The notes beneath the pieces are model-generated. The model ran no database searches. It was not told the origin of the DNA and saw only the letters and a list, made by a program, of their open reading frames with translations. Shown here one piece after another: positions 42,815-53,190 of a stretch of 64,000 nt of DNA. A program made the position numbers and the translations under genes. Origin of the DNA: Paralithodes platypus (taxonomy: Eukaryota > Arthropoda > Malacostraca > Decapoda > Lithodidae); NCBI GenBank assembly GCA_032716605.1, contig CM064480.1, forward strand, positions 21,415,651 through 21,479,650, read 5' to 3'. Numbering within the stretch: the first letter of the stretch is position 1; each line of letters opens with the position of its first letter.

Positions 42815-45622
42815 CTAGACCCTCTGCCTTAAAGCTATACATGGTAAGGAAGGTTTGTCTAGAGCAACTGACAAGTATCTAGAGAGAAACGTATGATTAG
42901 ACGCCCACAACTGTGTGGACGCAATATCTTCAACTGAAAAGTTTTTCAGGAAACGTAAAGAGGCCGCCCACTTGCGTAAATCGTGGGCCCTACCCACAAC
43001 GCCGGGATTACTCTCTTTAATGACTTCTACCAGAAGAGAGGCTAATCGCCGTTTAAGTAAGCGTTTACCCGTACTCGCTACCCATAAAGCACCTTGGGGG
43101 TTTTGAGGAGCTATTCTCAAATATTTGGTTAGAGCTTGCACTGGACATAAATTATGATGCACCTTTCCCCTTTTTAACGCCGGCACCGTGAACTCAGAAA
43201 ACACGTGTGCACTATGCTCATTCTTGGCTACAAACGCCGGGGAGGGTGCAATGGAAATTGAATCATTAAGTCTACCAAACCTAAGACAATTAGGTGTGTT
43301 GCTCATCGCCGCCAGCTCAGACACTCTGTTTCCGGTGGCCAAAGCCAAAAGGAAAACTCCCTTCTTTAAGATTAAAGCAAAGTCTGCAGTATTTTGATAC
43401 AGACGAGAATGAAGTAAAGACAAAGCTTTGTCCAGAGACCAAGTAGGCATGAGCTGACGGGGAGGTGGGCGGAGTTTAAAACACGCTCTCATAAATCCTG
43501 TTTCCTCCGCCACCGGTATGGATAGACCTGTAAGGTCGAAAAAGGGCACTCTAATCGCAGTTAAGTGATTCTTCAAAGTTACCACCGATAAACGTTTCTG
43601 CTCAAACAGATAGTTCAAGTAATTAAAAACCAATGCCACTGAGGGTACAGTTTGTTCCGTTCTAACAATCCAAGAAGTAAAAGCTTTCCAATGTGATTGA
43701 TATTGTCGCTTAGTAGACTGAGTATATTGATTGAGCAATTTATTGGTCACATCCCTACCGTATGGTGCTAGCCACTTGGCCTCCTGAATGTCCATAATGC
43801 AAAAGTCAGCGAGGTCGCTAGGTTGCCAATCGTGTCTAAGTGGAAGTACCCGACCGGGAGCGATACCGGGTCCGGGCACCACATTATTAATTGCTGGTAC
43901 CACACCTGCGCCGGCCACAGGGGCGCGATTAGCGAGACTAAGCCTCGATAAACTCGTAGTTTGTTCACTACGTGGCACATTAGTGACGCATCTGGCGGCG
44001 GAAACAGATAGATGGAGCTCCATCTGTTCCAGTCTGTCACTAGGGCGTCTGGCCCCCCTGCCGGCGTTATCGCCCGGCGGGTGAGGTATAGAGGGAGCTT
44101 GTGAGTCTCGTCGGACGCAAAAAGATCCACTTGTGGATGGGAGAGCTCCGCAATCATTAGGTCGAAAATGGGTTGCTTGAGCTCCCATTCTACTGTCGTG
44201 CTCTGTCTCCGGGACAGAGCGTCTGCCCAGACGTTCGCTACGCCTGGGAGATAAGATGCGTGAAGATAAATATCTAGACTGCTGGCTAGAACAAAAATCT
44301 CTTCCGACACGAGTAGCAACTTCCTTGACCTCGTTGACCCTTGTTTCTGAATACAGTGAACTGCATTCAGATTGTCCATTCTGAAGGCCACCGACTTGCC
44401 CCGTAACGCCGGGCCGTGAGCCTGAAGGAAATACAAGGGGACTAGTAACTCTTTGACATTTATGTGAGAGATTTCTAAGTGGGACCAAAGCCCCTGACCC
44501 TGGTGCCCCTGATTTGACTGAAATCCCCACCCTATGGTGCCCGACGCATCCGTGTCTACCCATACCGTTGGAGGAGGAGAGGTCCATGACATGATTGAGT
44601 GCAATGTTTCCCTCTTCGCCCAGACCGCTAGTAAGGTGTGGATTAATTTTGGTATGGGCCATAATTTTCCCGCCGGTAAGAGTGGGAAATATTTGTTGCC
44701 TTCCAATATTAATCGTTTTACTTTCAACCGGCCCAACTTGACAGTTAGCTGAATCCAGTTGAGAGAGCCGACCAGAGACTCCCAGACTCTTCGTGTCGTA
44801 GTCAGACTGTGAAGAAACCTGAACAGTTTCCTGCGAAACCTGTTGCGATTGTCCACACTCTGACTCAGAGTGAGAGCGGCGGTGTCCCAGACCAGCCCTA
44901 TCCACTGAATTACTCTTGAGGGAACAAGGTTTGACTTTACCAGATTTACCTTGAAGCCTAGAGTTTTGACATGATTTAAAATGATATTGACATGTTTTAT
45001 GCATAATTGTTGTGTCTCTGCCACCACCAGCCAGTCGTCTAGATACCACAACACTCTGATTCCCTGTTTTAACAACGGCATCAGGGCTTGCCGGACTAGT
45101 TTCGTGAATACTCGAGGTGCTAGGTTCAAACCGAACGGCATCCTCTGAAAAACAAAATTTTGGTGCCTGATCCTCAAGGCCAGAAACCTTTGAAATCTTT
45201 TGTTGACCGACACGTGCCAATAGGCGTCTGTCAGGTCTAGGGAACACATCCAGCCTCCCGGCGGAAGTGTTAGCCTGATTTGATGAACTGTTAACATTCT
45301 GAAAGACTCGTTGTAAATGTGAAGATTCAGATAAGACAGGTCTACGACCGGCCTCATCTGAACACTGTCCCGTTTGGGAACCAAAAACAGTTTTGACGTG
45401 AATACAGGGTAATCTGGAGGGACCGGGATGATGACATTCTTGGCAATCATCTCCTGGACCAGCGACTCCACCTCTAATGAAACACAATTTGCCGTTGTCG
45501 GCTGACGTAAGCGAGGTCGCCGGAGCCACTGCCAAGTGATGCCTTTGCGTGCCACCATCCGTGCCCAGGTTTTTAACGGCCATGCTTGGTGACACGTTCG
45601 GAACGACCCAGTTAGCAGACAA
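42815..45622 (-). CDS. DIRS-B tyrosine recombinase (C-terminal ~335 residues of a 935-codon frame)
   Basis: Integrase of the element. Recombinase homology starts near SDLADFCIMDIQEAKWL and ends QRV at 42815. The catalytic set is complete: Arg766 (TGNRVSELAAM), His880-x-x-Arg883 (AHDLRKWA) and Tyr916 (FLSRYL), numbering from the ATG at 45622. The upstream ~600 codons lie in the +1 frame of pol and have no recognised domain. The true translation start is unknown and could lie near the end of pol or by frameshift from it. In DIRS-1 the recombinase frame likewise overlaps the RT frame (family knowledge). No stop or deletion in the recombinase part, so this copy could be functional. Confidence 0.85.
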   Translation of the reverse strand: MSANWVVPNVSPSMAVKNLGTDGGTQRHHLAVAPATSLTSADNGKLCFIRGGVAGPGDDCQECHHPGPSRLPCIHVKTVFGSQTGQCSDEAGRRPVLSESSHLQRVFQNVNSSSNQANTSAGRLDVFPRPDRRLLARVGQQKISKVSGLEDQAPKFCFSEDAVRFEPSTSSIHETSPASPDAVVKTGNQSVVVSRRLAGGGRDTTIMHKTCQYHFKSCQNSRLQGKSGKVKPCSLKSNSVDRAGLGHRRSHSESECGQSQQVSQETVQVSSQSDYDTKSLGVSGRLSQLDSANCQVGPVESKTINIGRQQIFPTLTGGKIMAHTKINPHLTSGLGEEGNIALNHVMDLSSSNGMGRHGCVGHHRVGISVKSGAPGSGALVPLRNLSHKCQRVTSPLVFPSGSRPGVTGQVGGLQNGQSECSSLYSETRVNEVKEVATRVGRDFCSSQQSRYLSSRILSPRRSERLGRRSVPETEHDSRMGAQATHFRPNDCGALPSTSGSFCVRRDSQAPSIPHPPGDNAGRGARRPSDRLEQMELHLSVSAARCVTNVPRSEQTTSLSRLSLANRAPVAGAGVVPAINNVVPGPGIAPGRVLPLRHDWQPSDLADFCIMDIQEAKWLAPYGRDVTNKLLNQYTQSTKRQYQSHWKAFTSWIVRTEQTVPSVALVFNYLNYLFEQKRLSVVTLKNHLTAIRVPFFDLTGLSIPVAEETGFMRACFKLRPPPRQLMPTWSLDKALSLLHSRLYQNTADFALILKKGVFLLALATGNRVSELAAMSNTPNCLRFGRLNDSISIAPSPAFVAKNEHSAHVFSEFTVPALKRGKVHHNLCPVQALTKYLRIAPQNPQGALWVASTGKRLLKRRLASLLVEVIKESNPGVVGRAHDLRKWAASLRFLKNFSVEDIASTQLWASNHTFLSRYLSVALDKPSLPCIALRQRV

Positions 45623-45672
45623 GGGTTCGCCGGCTGTACTTCCCTCGGTTCCTCCGGCCTTAAGATAGGCAC
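43768..45672 (-). CDS. DIRS-B pol: reverse transcriptase, RNase H, Dam-like methyltransferase
   Basis: 634 codons, no interruption. The reverse transcriptase covers residues ~70-290: FTSKLFLVPKRD (91-102), RMPFGLNLAPRVF, YLDD 210-213. RNase H covers ~370-490: VDTDASG (Asp373/Asp375), KELL (Glu408), RMDN (Asp433) and WADALSR (Asp484). The Dam-like N6-adenine methyltransferase covers ~505-610: VDLFAS (515-520), DALVTDW, FPPP (557-560, in place of NPPY) and LIAPLWPAQVWY. The order RT-RH-MT is diagnostic of DIRS1-type elements, known from decapods. It copies the RNA to DNA; the methyltransferase role is unproven. The start at 45672 overlaps the end region of gag by frame only. Confidence 0.95.
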   Translation of the reverse strand: MPILRPEEPREVQPANPCLLTGSFRTCHQAWPLKTWARMVARKGITWQWLRRPRLRQPTTANCVSLEVESLVQEMIAKNVIIPVPPDYPVFTSKLFLVPKRDSVQMRPVVDLSYLNLHIYNESFRMLTVHQIRLTLPPGGWMCSLDLTDAYWHVSVNKRFQRFLALRIRHQNFVFQRMPFGLNLAPRVFTKLVRQALMPLLKQGIRVLWYLDDWLVVAETQQLCIKHVNIILNHVKTLGFKVNLVKSNLVPSRVIQWIGLVWDTAALTLSQSVDNRNRFRRKLFRFLHSLTTTRRVWESLVGSLNWIQLTVKLGRLKVKRLILEGNKYFPLLPAGKLWPIPKLIHTLLAVWAKRETLHSIMSWTSPPPTVWVDTDASGTIGWGFQSNQGHQGQGLWSHLEISHINVKELLVPLYFLQAHGPALRGKSVAFRMDNLNAVHCIQKQGSTRSRKLLLVSEEIFVLASSLDIYLHASYLPGVANVWADALSRRQSTTVEWELKQPIFDLMIAELSHPQVDLFASDETHKLPLYLTRRAITPAGGPDALVTDWNRWSSIYLFPPPDASLMCHVVNKLRVYRGLVSLIAPLWPAQVWYQQLIMWCPDPVSLPVGYFHLDTIGNLATSLTFALWTFRRPSG

Positions 45673-45689
45673 TGGGAGTGAGAGAGACT

Positions 45690-48318
45690 TTAGTTTTTTG
45701 ATGGTGGGGTTGGTGGTGTTGGACGCTTCGCCGGCTGGCTGGTGTGGGCCGAAGACTGGCCCTGCCCCGGCTTATACTGGCCGCGTCCTCTCTGTCCTGA
45801 AAACCCTCTCTGTCTATGCCTGTACTGACCCAGGGGGGATTGGGAGGACTTAGGCGGAAGAAAAGGCTTAGAACCCCCTGGCTGAGCTTTAGTAGGAGGC
45901 CTAGGTTTGGGGAAGTTAAATGCAGGTTTCTTAGCCTGTGCGGGACTGTGCTTCACGGCCTGTGCCATGTTAAACACTGTTCGCCATACATCAGGGGACA
46001 TTAAAGAAGGAGTAAGTACTGGGGACATTACCACCTGGTTAGCAATGCGATCAGGCAGCTTGCGAACTAATGACATCCTAAGATCCTGTCGTGCTCGCAC
46101 CGCCTCAAGTAAGGCTGTGCGTATGTCACCTAAGGATTGAATCGACGACTGAAGAATCAGACGCCGGGATAACTCAACTGATCTTCGAGCATCCGCGTCT
46201 GCGATTGCCTGAGTGGACCGGAGTAAAGACTTAGCCACCTGCTGAGAAACTATGTACTGTGAAAACAGGCGGAAAGCTTTTCCCCTTAGCCTAAATTCTC
46301 TGTCTAGGTGAGTAGGGGTAGGGGTAGTGAATGGGTCCTTTAGTTCACAAAGATTAATCTTAGGGGCAGCTAGAAAAGAAAATAAAGCTGACGGAACTCC
46401 GCCGGCAGAACCCACTGGCAGAACCCACCGGCATGGAGAACCATGAATGTGTATCCTGAGGGATCTGGTGGGAAGATTTAGAAGTGAAAGTGGTTGCAAA
46501 GTTTTGAGCCTCTACCTCCCAATCCACCCAAGGTCCTGGTCCCAACTGTCCCACCTTCAAAACTGGATTAGCTGTCTCGTCTGTGACGGTCTGTAAATCT
46601 AGTTCAGGAGTAAGAGCCGACAGAGCCTTAATATCATTAAACCCATCCAGCTTAGACCAGTCTGAAAAAAGTTTTGAAGCTGAGGCAGGGGGTAAAGCAG
46701 GCTTAGATGCATAAACAAAATAATCCTGATGATAATAACTAGGTATAGCCTTGATATTTACGTCCAAAACATTACCCAAGGCATCCAATGCCCTTAATTT
46801 CTTTGACTTATTTCCCTGGATAAACCACTCACGTGGTACCGGGAATTCCCCTGACAAGGTAGGCTGGGCAAGCTCTGGCTTAGAGGGGTTCAAAGAAACC
46901 CATGACTCGTCTGGCCCATAAAGCAGGGGCATAGCTACCTTTCTAAGAGGCGCTTTGTCTAGAGGGGGTGGATTAACATCCGTGATGACCCTGACATTTG
47001 ACGTAGTGAATGCCGCCGTAGCTGGCTTAGAGCTCCCTGCCGGTGACAGAGTAGGAGGGTTAGGAATCTTAGATAAATCGATTGACGTTATCAGAGGCCG
47101 TACCGCAGAACTTGTCAAGGGAGCCCCCAAGTCCATTGTGGGGTTTTCTCGTTGTTGACTAAAGAATTTAGATAGAGCATGAGTAAGTAACCCATCAATT
47201 TCTTGTGCTGTAACAAACTGGTTAGATGCAGAACTTACAGGTGAATCAGTATTATCATGGGCGGCGTCCAGGCCTGAGCCTGACCCTTGTCCTTCCCTAT
47301 CTGAAATTATTGACACTTCATCTTGTTCCTCCATCCTCCTGAGAAGACCCCGCCGAGGCAGGGGTACCTTGTTTCCAAGATAAGTCAGGGATAGAGGATG
47401 GGGTCGCCGCGTCCCTGTGGACATCGGCTACTGTGTGACTCGTATGAGTCGGACGTGGATGGTCAGACCCTGGTTGAGCAAACCGCCAAACACCGAGGCT
47501 CTGGCCTACGCTCTCTTGAGAGTCTGAAACATTCTCAATTATTGAATTTCCTGAACTTTCCATTTCTAGGGTTAAAATATCAATAGGTAAATCTTGTTTA
47601 GGGACAGGCGCTTCACTATACTCTGAGGCTGTAACAGAAACATTTTCAGGTGTAGAGGTACGACGAGATGCACTAGACTTAGGAGAATGTCGAGAGGACT
47701 TCCTATGGGAATCCTTTTTGGAGGATTTGTGGCTACGGTGTGACCGCGAACTAGACTTAGATTTGGAAGAATCACCACCATGACCACTGGTGGAAGCTTC
47801 CGTCTTACTCTTCTTACTCGCCGGGGAAGAGGCACGACTTGAAGACTGCTGTCTGAGAGGTGACCTTGACCTCGATCTCGCCCGCGACGAGGAGGTGGCT
47901 GCCGGGGAGTAGGCTCTCTCGGGCGTTTAGACGTATCCACAGACGATACAGAACCCTGGCTAGTCTCTGTCGGCTTAAAACCCGTTACTCTAGAGGTACG
48001 TTTAGGGGGAGGGTGCTCTGACAGCAACTTATCCCAAAGTGGGACGTTGTCACATTGAAGTGACTTATGTGCGACAATGGTAGTGTAGGCCGACATCTGT
48101 TGTCTGACCTCTCTCAACGCTACCGCCGCGGTCTTGTCATTGTCACACAGGACTTTATTGGCTAATTGGGAGCAAAAGGAACAATTAAGTGTAACCCAGA
48201 GACCCCTTGAACGGTCTAGACATTTAACATACCTTATGCAAAGGGTATGCGCAAAAATCGGGATACCCGCGCAAGTAGGGGTAATGCACAGGGCAAAAAC
48301 TGGGGCCACAGTAGCCAT
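45690..48318 (-). pseudogene. DIRS-B gag-like protein, frameshifted
   Basis: It opens at 48318 (MATVAPVFALCITPTCAG) with a Cys/His-rich segment (CITPTC, HTLCIRYVKC, CSFC) that may bind zinc. A Ser/Arg-rich stretch follows in a shifted frame (about 47900-47600: SRARSRSRSPLRQQSSSRAS, SRSHRSHKSSKKDSHRKSS). After another shift near 47330, frame 47300-46360 has the gag core (MPLLYGPDESW, LSGEFPVPREWFI, YHQDYFVY, LFSDWSKLDGFND). Finally 46499-45690 carries LFSQYIVSQQVAKSLLRS and a Gly/Gln-rich basic tail. At least three frame changes are needed, so gag is probably inactive unless some are sequencing errors. Confidence 0.8.
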
Positions 48319-50099
48319 GACAGAGACTGGTGTGAGGAAACTACCGCCGGGTCTGTATTGGTCCGCCGGAGCTCAGCTCTGGAAAAATAAAGAAAAATTT
48401 CCAGGAATTAATGCTCATAAGGTTAACCCAAGTGTTCGCATACAAGTGTTAATAACCCGCCGGGTAACGGGATGCAAAGACACAGCTAACACATCTCGCT
48501 ACGCGGCGGGGTGTAAAGAGGCTAAACAAATCTTTTTAGCTAAAGAACATGAAGAATACCCTCTGATATAATGGTCCAGCATGTCACTTATAGTCTGTAG
48601 GAGGTGGTGACTGTCTCAAGATTCAATTTTGTAACAAAGCCCCCCTCATAAAGACGCCGGCCCTTGAAATATTTTAGTAGAATAGCCCAGGGCAGGAATA
48701 TACGAGATCTAACGAATTGTCCCAAAAGATCGTCGTAAAAATAGAAGGCGGCGATACTGAATGTATCACCAAATTAAGGTTAATCGAAATTGAATTTGTT
48801 ATAAATTCCTTAGTTCCTCCACTTAGGAGCACCCGCCGGGTGTGGGAATCGATTTGGTTAAACCTCATTGAACCTTCAATTGCCGTAAGAGTAAAGGCAG
48901 CGATACACAGAGTATCACTAAAATGGATTGGTTAACTATATGAGACCTAAGTCGTTTATCCCACCCTGCTCAGGTGCACCCGCCGGGTGAGAAGTCTAAA
49001 AGTTAACCCCACAAGTTCCTGACCCCACTTCTTTGTAAAAGATCGCCGGGGAGGAACGCCTAAACAACAGCTAGGTTTTCCATGTGGTTGTCGTAAACCA
49101 GGTAGAAAAAACCTATAAAAACGAATGTTCGCAAGAACGTCGTTTTTTATATATATATATATATAAGGATGGGTACAGCCATCCCGCCGGGAATTAAAGG
49201 AGGCCTGAAACCAGGCACCCACAGAGACGCAGTCCTGGAGAGCCACAGACACCTCCCCACGCCGGGGAACCAGCCAGAGTTAAAAACCACGTGTGGCCCA
49301 ACACGGCTCATCGGTCAGGATTTTCATGGTGAAACCGAGAAAAAACCCGCCGGAGGCCAGCCCCACCCTGAACAGACACCATCTGAACAATACGACACGA
49401 GGAGAGTCACGCACGACTAACCAAGGTCACAACATAATCCGTGGAATTAGCCAATACACAACTAAACCAGGAAACAATTATAGTCCGAGGAATTAGCCAA
49501 TACACAACTAAAACCCGGATACACATGACACAGTAGGGCATATTTATAATAATAAATAATAACACTAGACATGTGGCAAAGCTACGAGCGGCTGGCTAGG
49601 CCTAGGTAGACGGCATGAAAATAGTTGAAATATAAACACACACTGGAATAACACAACAGGAACCACCGCCAACACACCACCGTAGCGACAACTTCCCACC
49701 CCGGGAAGCCTGACAAGGACCCAGAAAAAACTTCACTAAGTGAAGAAAATTACGCTGGGAACGTCAGAAAAACACAGCTTACCTCATCAGAAGGATAAAA
49801 GGCAGCAATAATTAACGCGTAATGAAAGCCGCCTGCATCACAAACTAACACAACTGTGAAAAGTTCACGTGTCCACAACAGGACCACGAGGGTACATCCG
49901 AAATAGATGCCCCATACACACGACCCAAAATACACTGCACTGCGGGCAACCAGCCCAGGACACTCCTGCTACGCCTATCCTAACCTTACTCGATACATCC
50001 TGGAGTAAACAAATGAGAAAAAACTCACTAGGGACGCAACGAATGCGGAACCAGCGGAGCGTGGAAGGTATGTCCGGGCAGGCTGAGCGCAGAGCAGAG
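48319..50099 (-). promoter_or_regulatory. DIRS-B leader with repeated ACCCGCCGGGT motifs
   Basis: About 1.8 kb upstream of gag without a gene. The interrupted palindrome ACCCGCCGGGT occurs exactly at 48455, 48831 and 48978. Close variants are at 48343, 48362, 49182 and 49345. Two diverged ~160-bp units share GGCAGCGATAC..GTATCAC (48748, 48896). An (AT)n run is at 49147-49164. It may act as an internal promoter or packaging region; this is inference only. Confidence 0.5.
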
Positions 50100-50407
50100 A
50101 AGGAGGAATGACGCCTGAATCAGCGTCTGGTCAGAAATCCACACAAGTACATCCACGATATGATGGAAAGCTTATTGGATAGTTATTCTTATTTTCTTTT
50201 TGTTTTTATTTTTTACGAAGTTTTTTCGTAGTGAGAACCCAATTCATAATGACTGAAGCCATGAGTGAGGTCGCGTGCGCTCATGATGAAGGCTCCTCAG
50301 TTTTTAAATGCTCTGCGCGGTAGATTCAAACTACGGCGGATTAGTGTTTGAAGAGGATGCCTTATGTAATAGGCATGTTCGTCAATGATGGAGGGGCCAC
50401 TAATAAA
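50100..50407. repeat. DIRS-B inverted terminal repeat (5' end of element)
   Basis: Partner of 41762-42070; see that entry. The outer tip GGAGGGGCCACTAATAAA abuts the LINE codons for ISVTCPIS. Confidence 0.9.
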
Positions 50408-52696
50408 TTTATCTCTGTCACCTGTCCTATCTCTCCAGTACAGCCACCCGATCCTCCTAGCCGGCGGCGCTTGTGGCACTTTGGCGCTGCCGACTGGGAG
50501 GCTCTTCGGCAGTACTTCTTTGATTTCCCATGGAATGATTTCTGCTTCCATGGCCGAGGACCCTCGGAGAGTGCTGAACGCATTACCGAGGTAATCCTAT
50601 CGGGCATGGAAGCATACATTCCATTCTCTTTCTCTCAGACTAATGCTAAAAATCTTGGTTTACTCACGCCTGTTCTACTGCTGTCCGCAATAAGGAGGAA
50701 GCATTCAAACGGTACCGACGCCTTAAAACTCAAGACTCTCATTCTTCATATGTTTCTGCCCGGAATCAAGCCAAATCTGTTCTTCGACTTGCCAAACACT
50801 CTTTCATCAATATAAATGCACTGAACTATCCAACTCTAGCTCTTCCCAAGCTTTCTGGCATCTAGCCAAAAACCTCTCCAACAATTTCTCTTCCTCGTCT
50901 TTCCCTCCCCTTTCCCACTCTGATGGCACAACCATCACTTCTTCCTCTGACAAAGCTAAACTATTCGCTCAAACTTTTGCTAGAAACTCCACCTTGGATG
51001 ATTCCGGTGCTATTCCTCCCTCTCCGCCCTCCTCTCTCTTACTTATGCCTAATATCCTAATATCTTCTAAAGATGTACTTTCTACCCTCTCTGGGCTTAA
51101 CACTAATAAGGCGTACGGTCCGGACGGTGTTCCTCCTGTTTTTCTCAAAAACTGTGCTTCCGTGCTGACTCCCTGCCTAGGCAAACTCTTTCGTCTCTGT
51201 CTATCCTCTAACGTCTTCCCTTCATGCTGGAAGTTTGCTCACATTCAACCTGTCCCAAAGAAGGGTGACCGCTCTCAACCCTCCAACTATCGTCCAATTG
51301 CTCTTATCTCTTGTCTTTCTAAAGTTTTTGAAACTATTCTTGCTTCCAAATTTCTTAAGCATTTCTCTTCTCATAATCTGCTCTCAGATCGCCAGTATGG
51401 CTTCCTTAAGGGTCGCTCTACTGGTGATCTTCTTTCATATCTTACTAACTCTTGGTCATCCTCCTTTCGGGACTTCGGTGAGACTTTTTCTATTGCACTA
51501 GACATATCGAAAGCCTTCGATAGAGTCTGGCATAAATCTTTAATTTCTAAACTACCTCCTTCGGTTTCTATCCCTCCATCTGTGCCTTTGTCTCTAATTT
51601 CCTTTCCGGCCGTTCCATAGCCGCGGTTGTGGACGGCCATTGTTCACTTCCTCACTCTATAAACTCCGGTGTTCCTCAGGGCTCTGTCCTATCTCCTATT
51701 CTCTTTCTAATTTTTATAAATGATCTCCTTAACTGTACCTTAATTCCCATCCATTCATACGCAGACAACTCAACCTTGCACTACTCCATTAGTTTTTCAG
51801 AACGCCCCAGCCAGCAATCCCTCAACGACAAACGTAATGAAGCCATAGAACTCTTAAATTCTGATCTAAATACTATTTCCAATTGGGGCAGAGAAAACCT
51901 TGTTAACTTTAATGCTTCCAAAACCCAATTTCTCCATCTATCTACCCGTCAGGATCTCCCAGCGGACTATCCCTTATTCTTCAACAATACAAAAATCAAC
52001 CCTTCATCTTCTCTCAATATTCTTGGTGTCTCTTTTTCTTCTGCTCTCATTTGGAAGGACCATATTACCAGTCTTGCTAAGGCAGCCTCCCAGAAGCTGG
52101 TGTGCTCAACCGCCTTAGGGGGTTCTTTTCCCCTGTACAGCTTCTTGCTCTGTACAGGGGCATAGTGCGCCCTTGTATTGAGTATTGTTCACATGTGTGG
52201 GGAGGTTCCTCTCACACTGCTCTCCTAGACAAAGTTGAAAGGAAGGCCTTTCGTATCATTAACTCCCGTCCACTCACCAACTCTCTGCAATCTCTCTCTC
52301 CGCCGCAATGTTGCATCTCTCTCGCTATTCTATCGCTACTATAATAATCAGTGTTCCTCAGAGCTATCCCAGTGCATACCACCTCCTTTACGTAGGGCAC
52401 ATGGTACCCGTCTTGCAACTCAATCCCACCCCTACTCTGTGCAACTCTCCAACCCAAGAGTGAAACGTTACTCTCAAACTTTCTTCTACTCAACAGCTGA
52501 GCTCTGGAACTCTCTCCCAGAATCAGTCTTTCCCTCTTCCTATGACTTAAATTGCTTCAAACTCCGTGTGTCCAGGCATTTTGGCTCGAACGTCCCTTGA
52601 TTTTGGCCCTGTCACTCTTTCAACTATGGGGGAGGCACTCGCTATAGGCAGTTATGCCTTTTGCCTCCCTCAATCACATAGAAAAAAAAAAAAAAG
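50408..52696 (+). mobile_element. LINE family 1, copy 1d: main part after DIRS-B
   Basis: Resumes at ISVTCPISPVQ, then WHFGAADWEALRQYFFDFPW (linker between endonuclease and polymerase), the polymerase, the C-terminal region and an A-rich tail (52681-52701). With 41098-41720 it forms the longest family-1 copy here. The 3' end abuts DIRS-C at the RNase H residues DALSR. Confidence 0.9.
50994..52600 (+). pseudogene. LINE 1d reverse transcriptase
   Basis: Frame 50994-51620: LSGLNTNKAYGPDGVPPVFL, PVPKKGDRSQPSNYRPIAL, QYGFLKGRSTGDLLSYLTNS and LDISKAFDRVWHKSL. After a one-base loss near 51555, 51629-52165 carries SGVPQGSVLSPILF and SYADNSTLHYS. The catalytic YADD has become YADN, which alone should abolish activity. 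Further shifts at about 52100 and 52300 lead to the C-terminal TAELWNSLPES and SRHFGSNVP. Three frameshifts plus the active-site change make it dead, despite high similarity to copy 1b. Confidence 0.9.
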
Positions 52697-52702
52697 AAAA
52701 AA

Positions 52703-53190
52703 GACGCGCTATCCCGGCAAATGAGTACGAAGGTCGAATGGTCAATAAAGCAAACCATCTTCAATCAGGTGATTGCTCCAATGTACCATCCACAAGTGGA
52801 TTTGTTCGCGTCTAGGGAGACTCACAAGCTCCCTCTTTACCTGACCCGCCAGGAACCAACCCTGGCGGGGGGGACCAGACGCATTGATGGTGGACTGGAA
52901 CAAGTGGAGTTCCATATATCTGTTTCCGCCTACAGACGCATCACTCATGATGTGTCGGGTAATTCACAAGCTACAGAGCTATCGGGGCGCAGTCTCGATG
53001 ATTGCGCCTCTATGGCCGGCTCAGGTGTGGTACCACCAGTTAAAGAAGTGGTGCGGGATCCCGACATCACTCCCGATATCGTATTTCCACTTGGACACAA
53101 TTGGAAACCTAGAGACCTCGCTGACTTTTGCTTTTTGGACATTCAGAGAGCCAAGTGGCTGCCCCAATATGGCCAGAGTGTAACTGCTAA
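52703..53190 (+). pseudogene. DIRS-C end of RNase H and Dam-like methyltransferase
   Basis: Begins DALSR (last RNase H motif), then VEWSIKQTIFNQ, VDLFASRETHKLPLYLTR. A lengthened G run at 52866-52872 shifts the frame. The methyltransferase continues in 52884-53183 with VDWNKWSSIYLFPPTD (FPP motif) and MIAPLWPAQVWYH. The reverse transcriptase that should precede it is absent. Confidence 0.85.

Larger units (their letters stand above)
41721..50407 (-). mobile_element. DIRS-B: structurally complete DIRS1-type retrotransposon
   Basis: 8.7 kb on the minus strand, inserted in LINE 1d between the SDHK and ISVTCPIS codons. It reads leader (50099-48319), gag, pol, recombinase, internal complementary region, right terminal region. 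No long direct repeats and no target duplication, as expected for recombinase-integrated elements. The ~300-bp inverted terminal repeats agree closely. pol is uninterrupted; gag needs frameshifts. It is the newest large insertion in its stack, since nothing interrupts it. Confidence 0.95.

Noticed and set aside
43990..45622. N-terminal ~600 codons of the 935-codon minus-strand frame as a protein domain
   Set aside because: It overlaps the well-supported pol frame and has no recognisable domain. Only the last ~335 residues are a recombinase. Kept as a finding about frame openness, not as a domain.
49141..49170. TATA box of a host promoter
   Set aside because: It is a plain (AT)n run inside the DIRS-B leader with no adjacent gene on that strand.
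41721..50407. LTR retrotransposon or retrovirus-like provirus
   Set aside because: The terminal repeats are inverted, there is an internal complementary region, and the integrase is a tyrosine recombinase. No protease or envelope is present.
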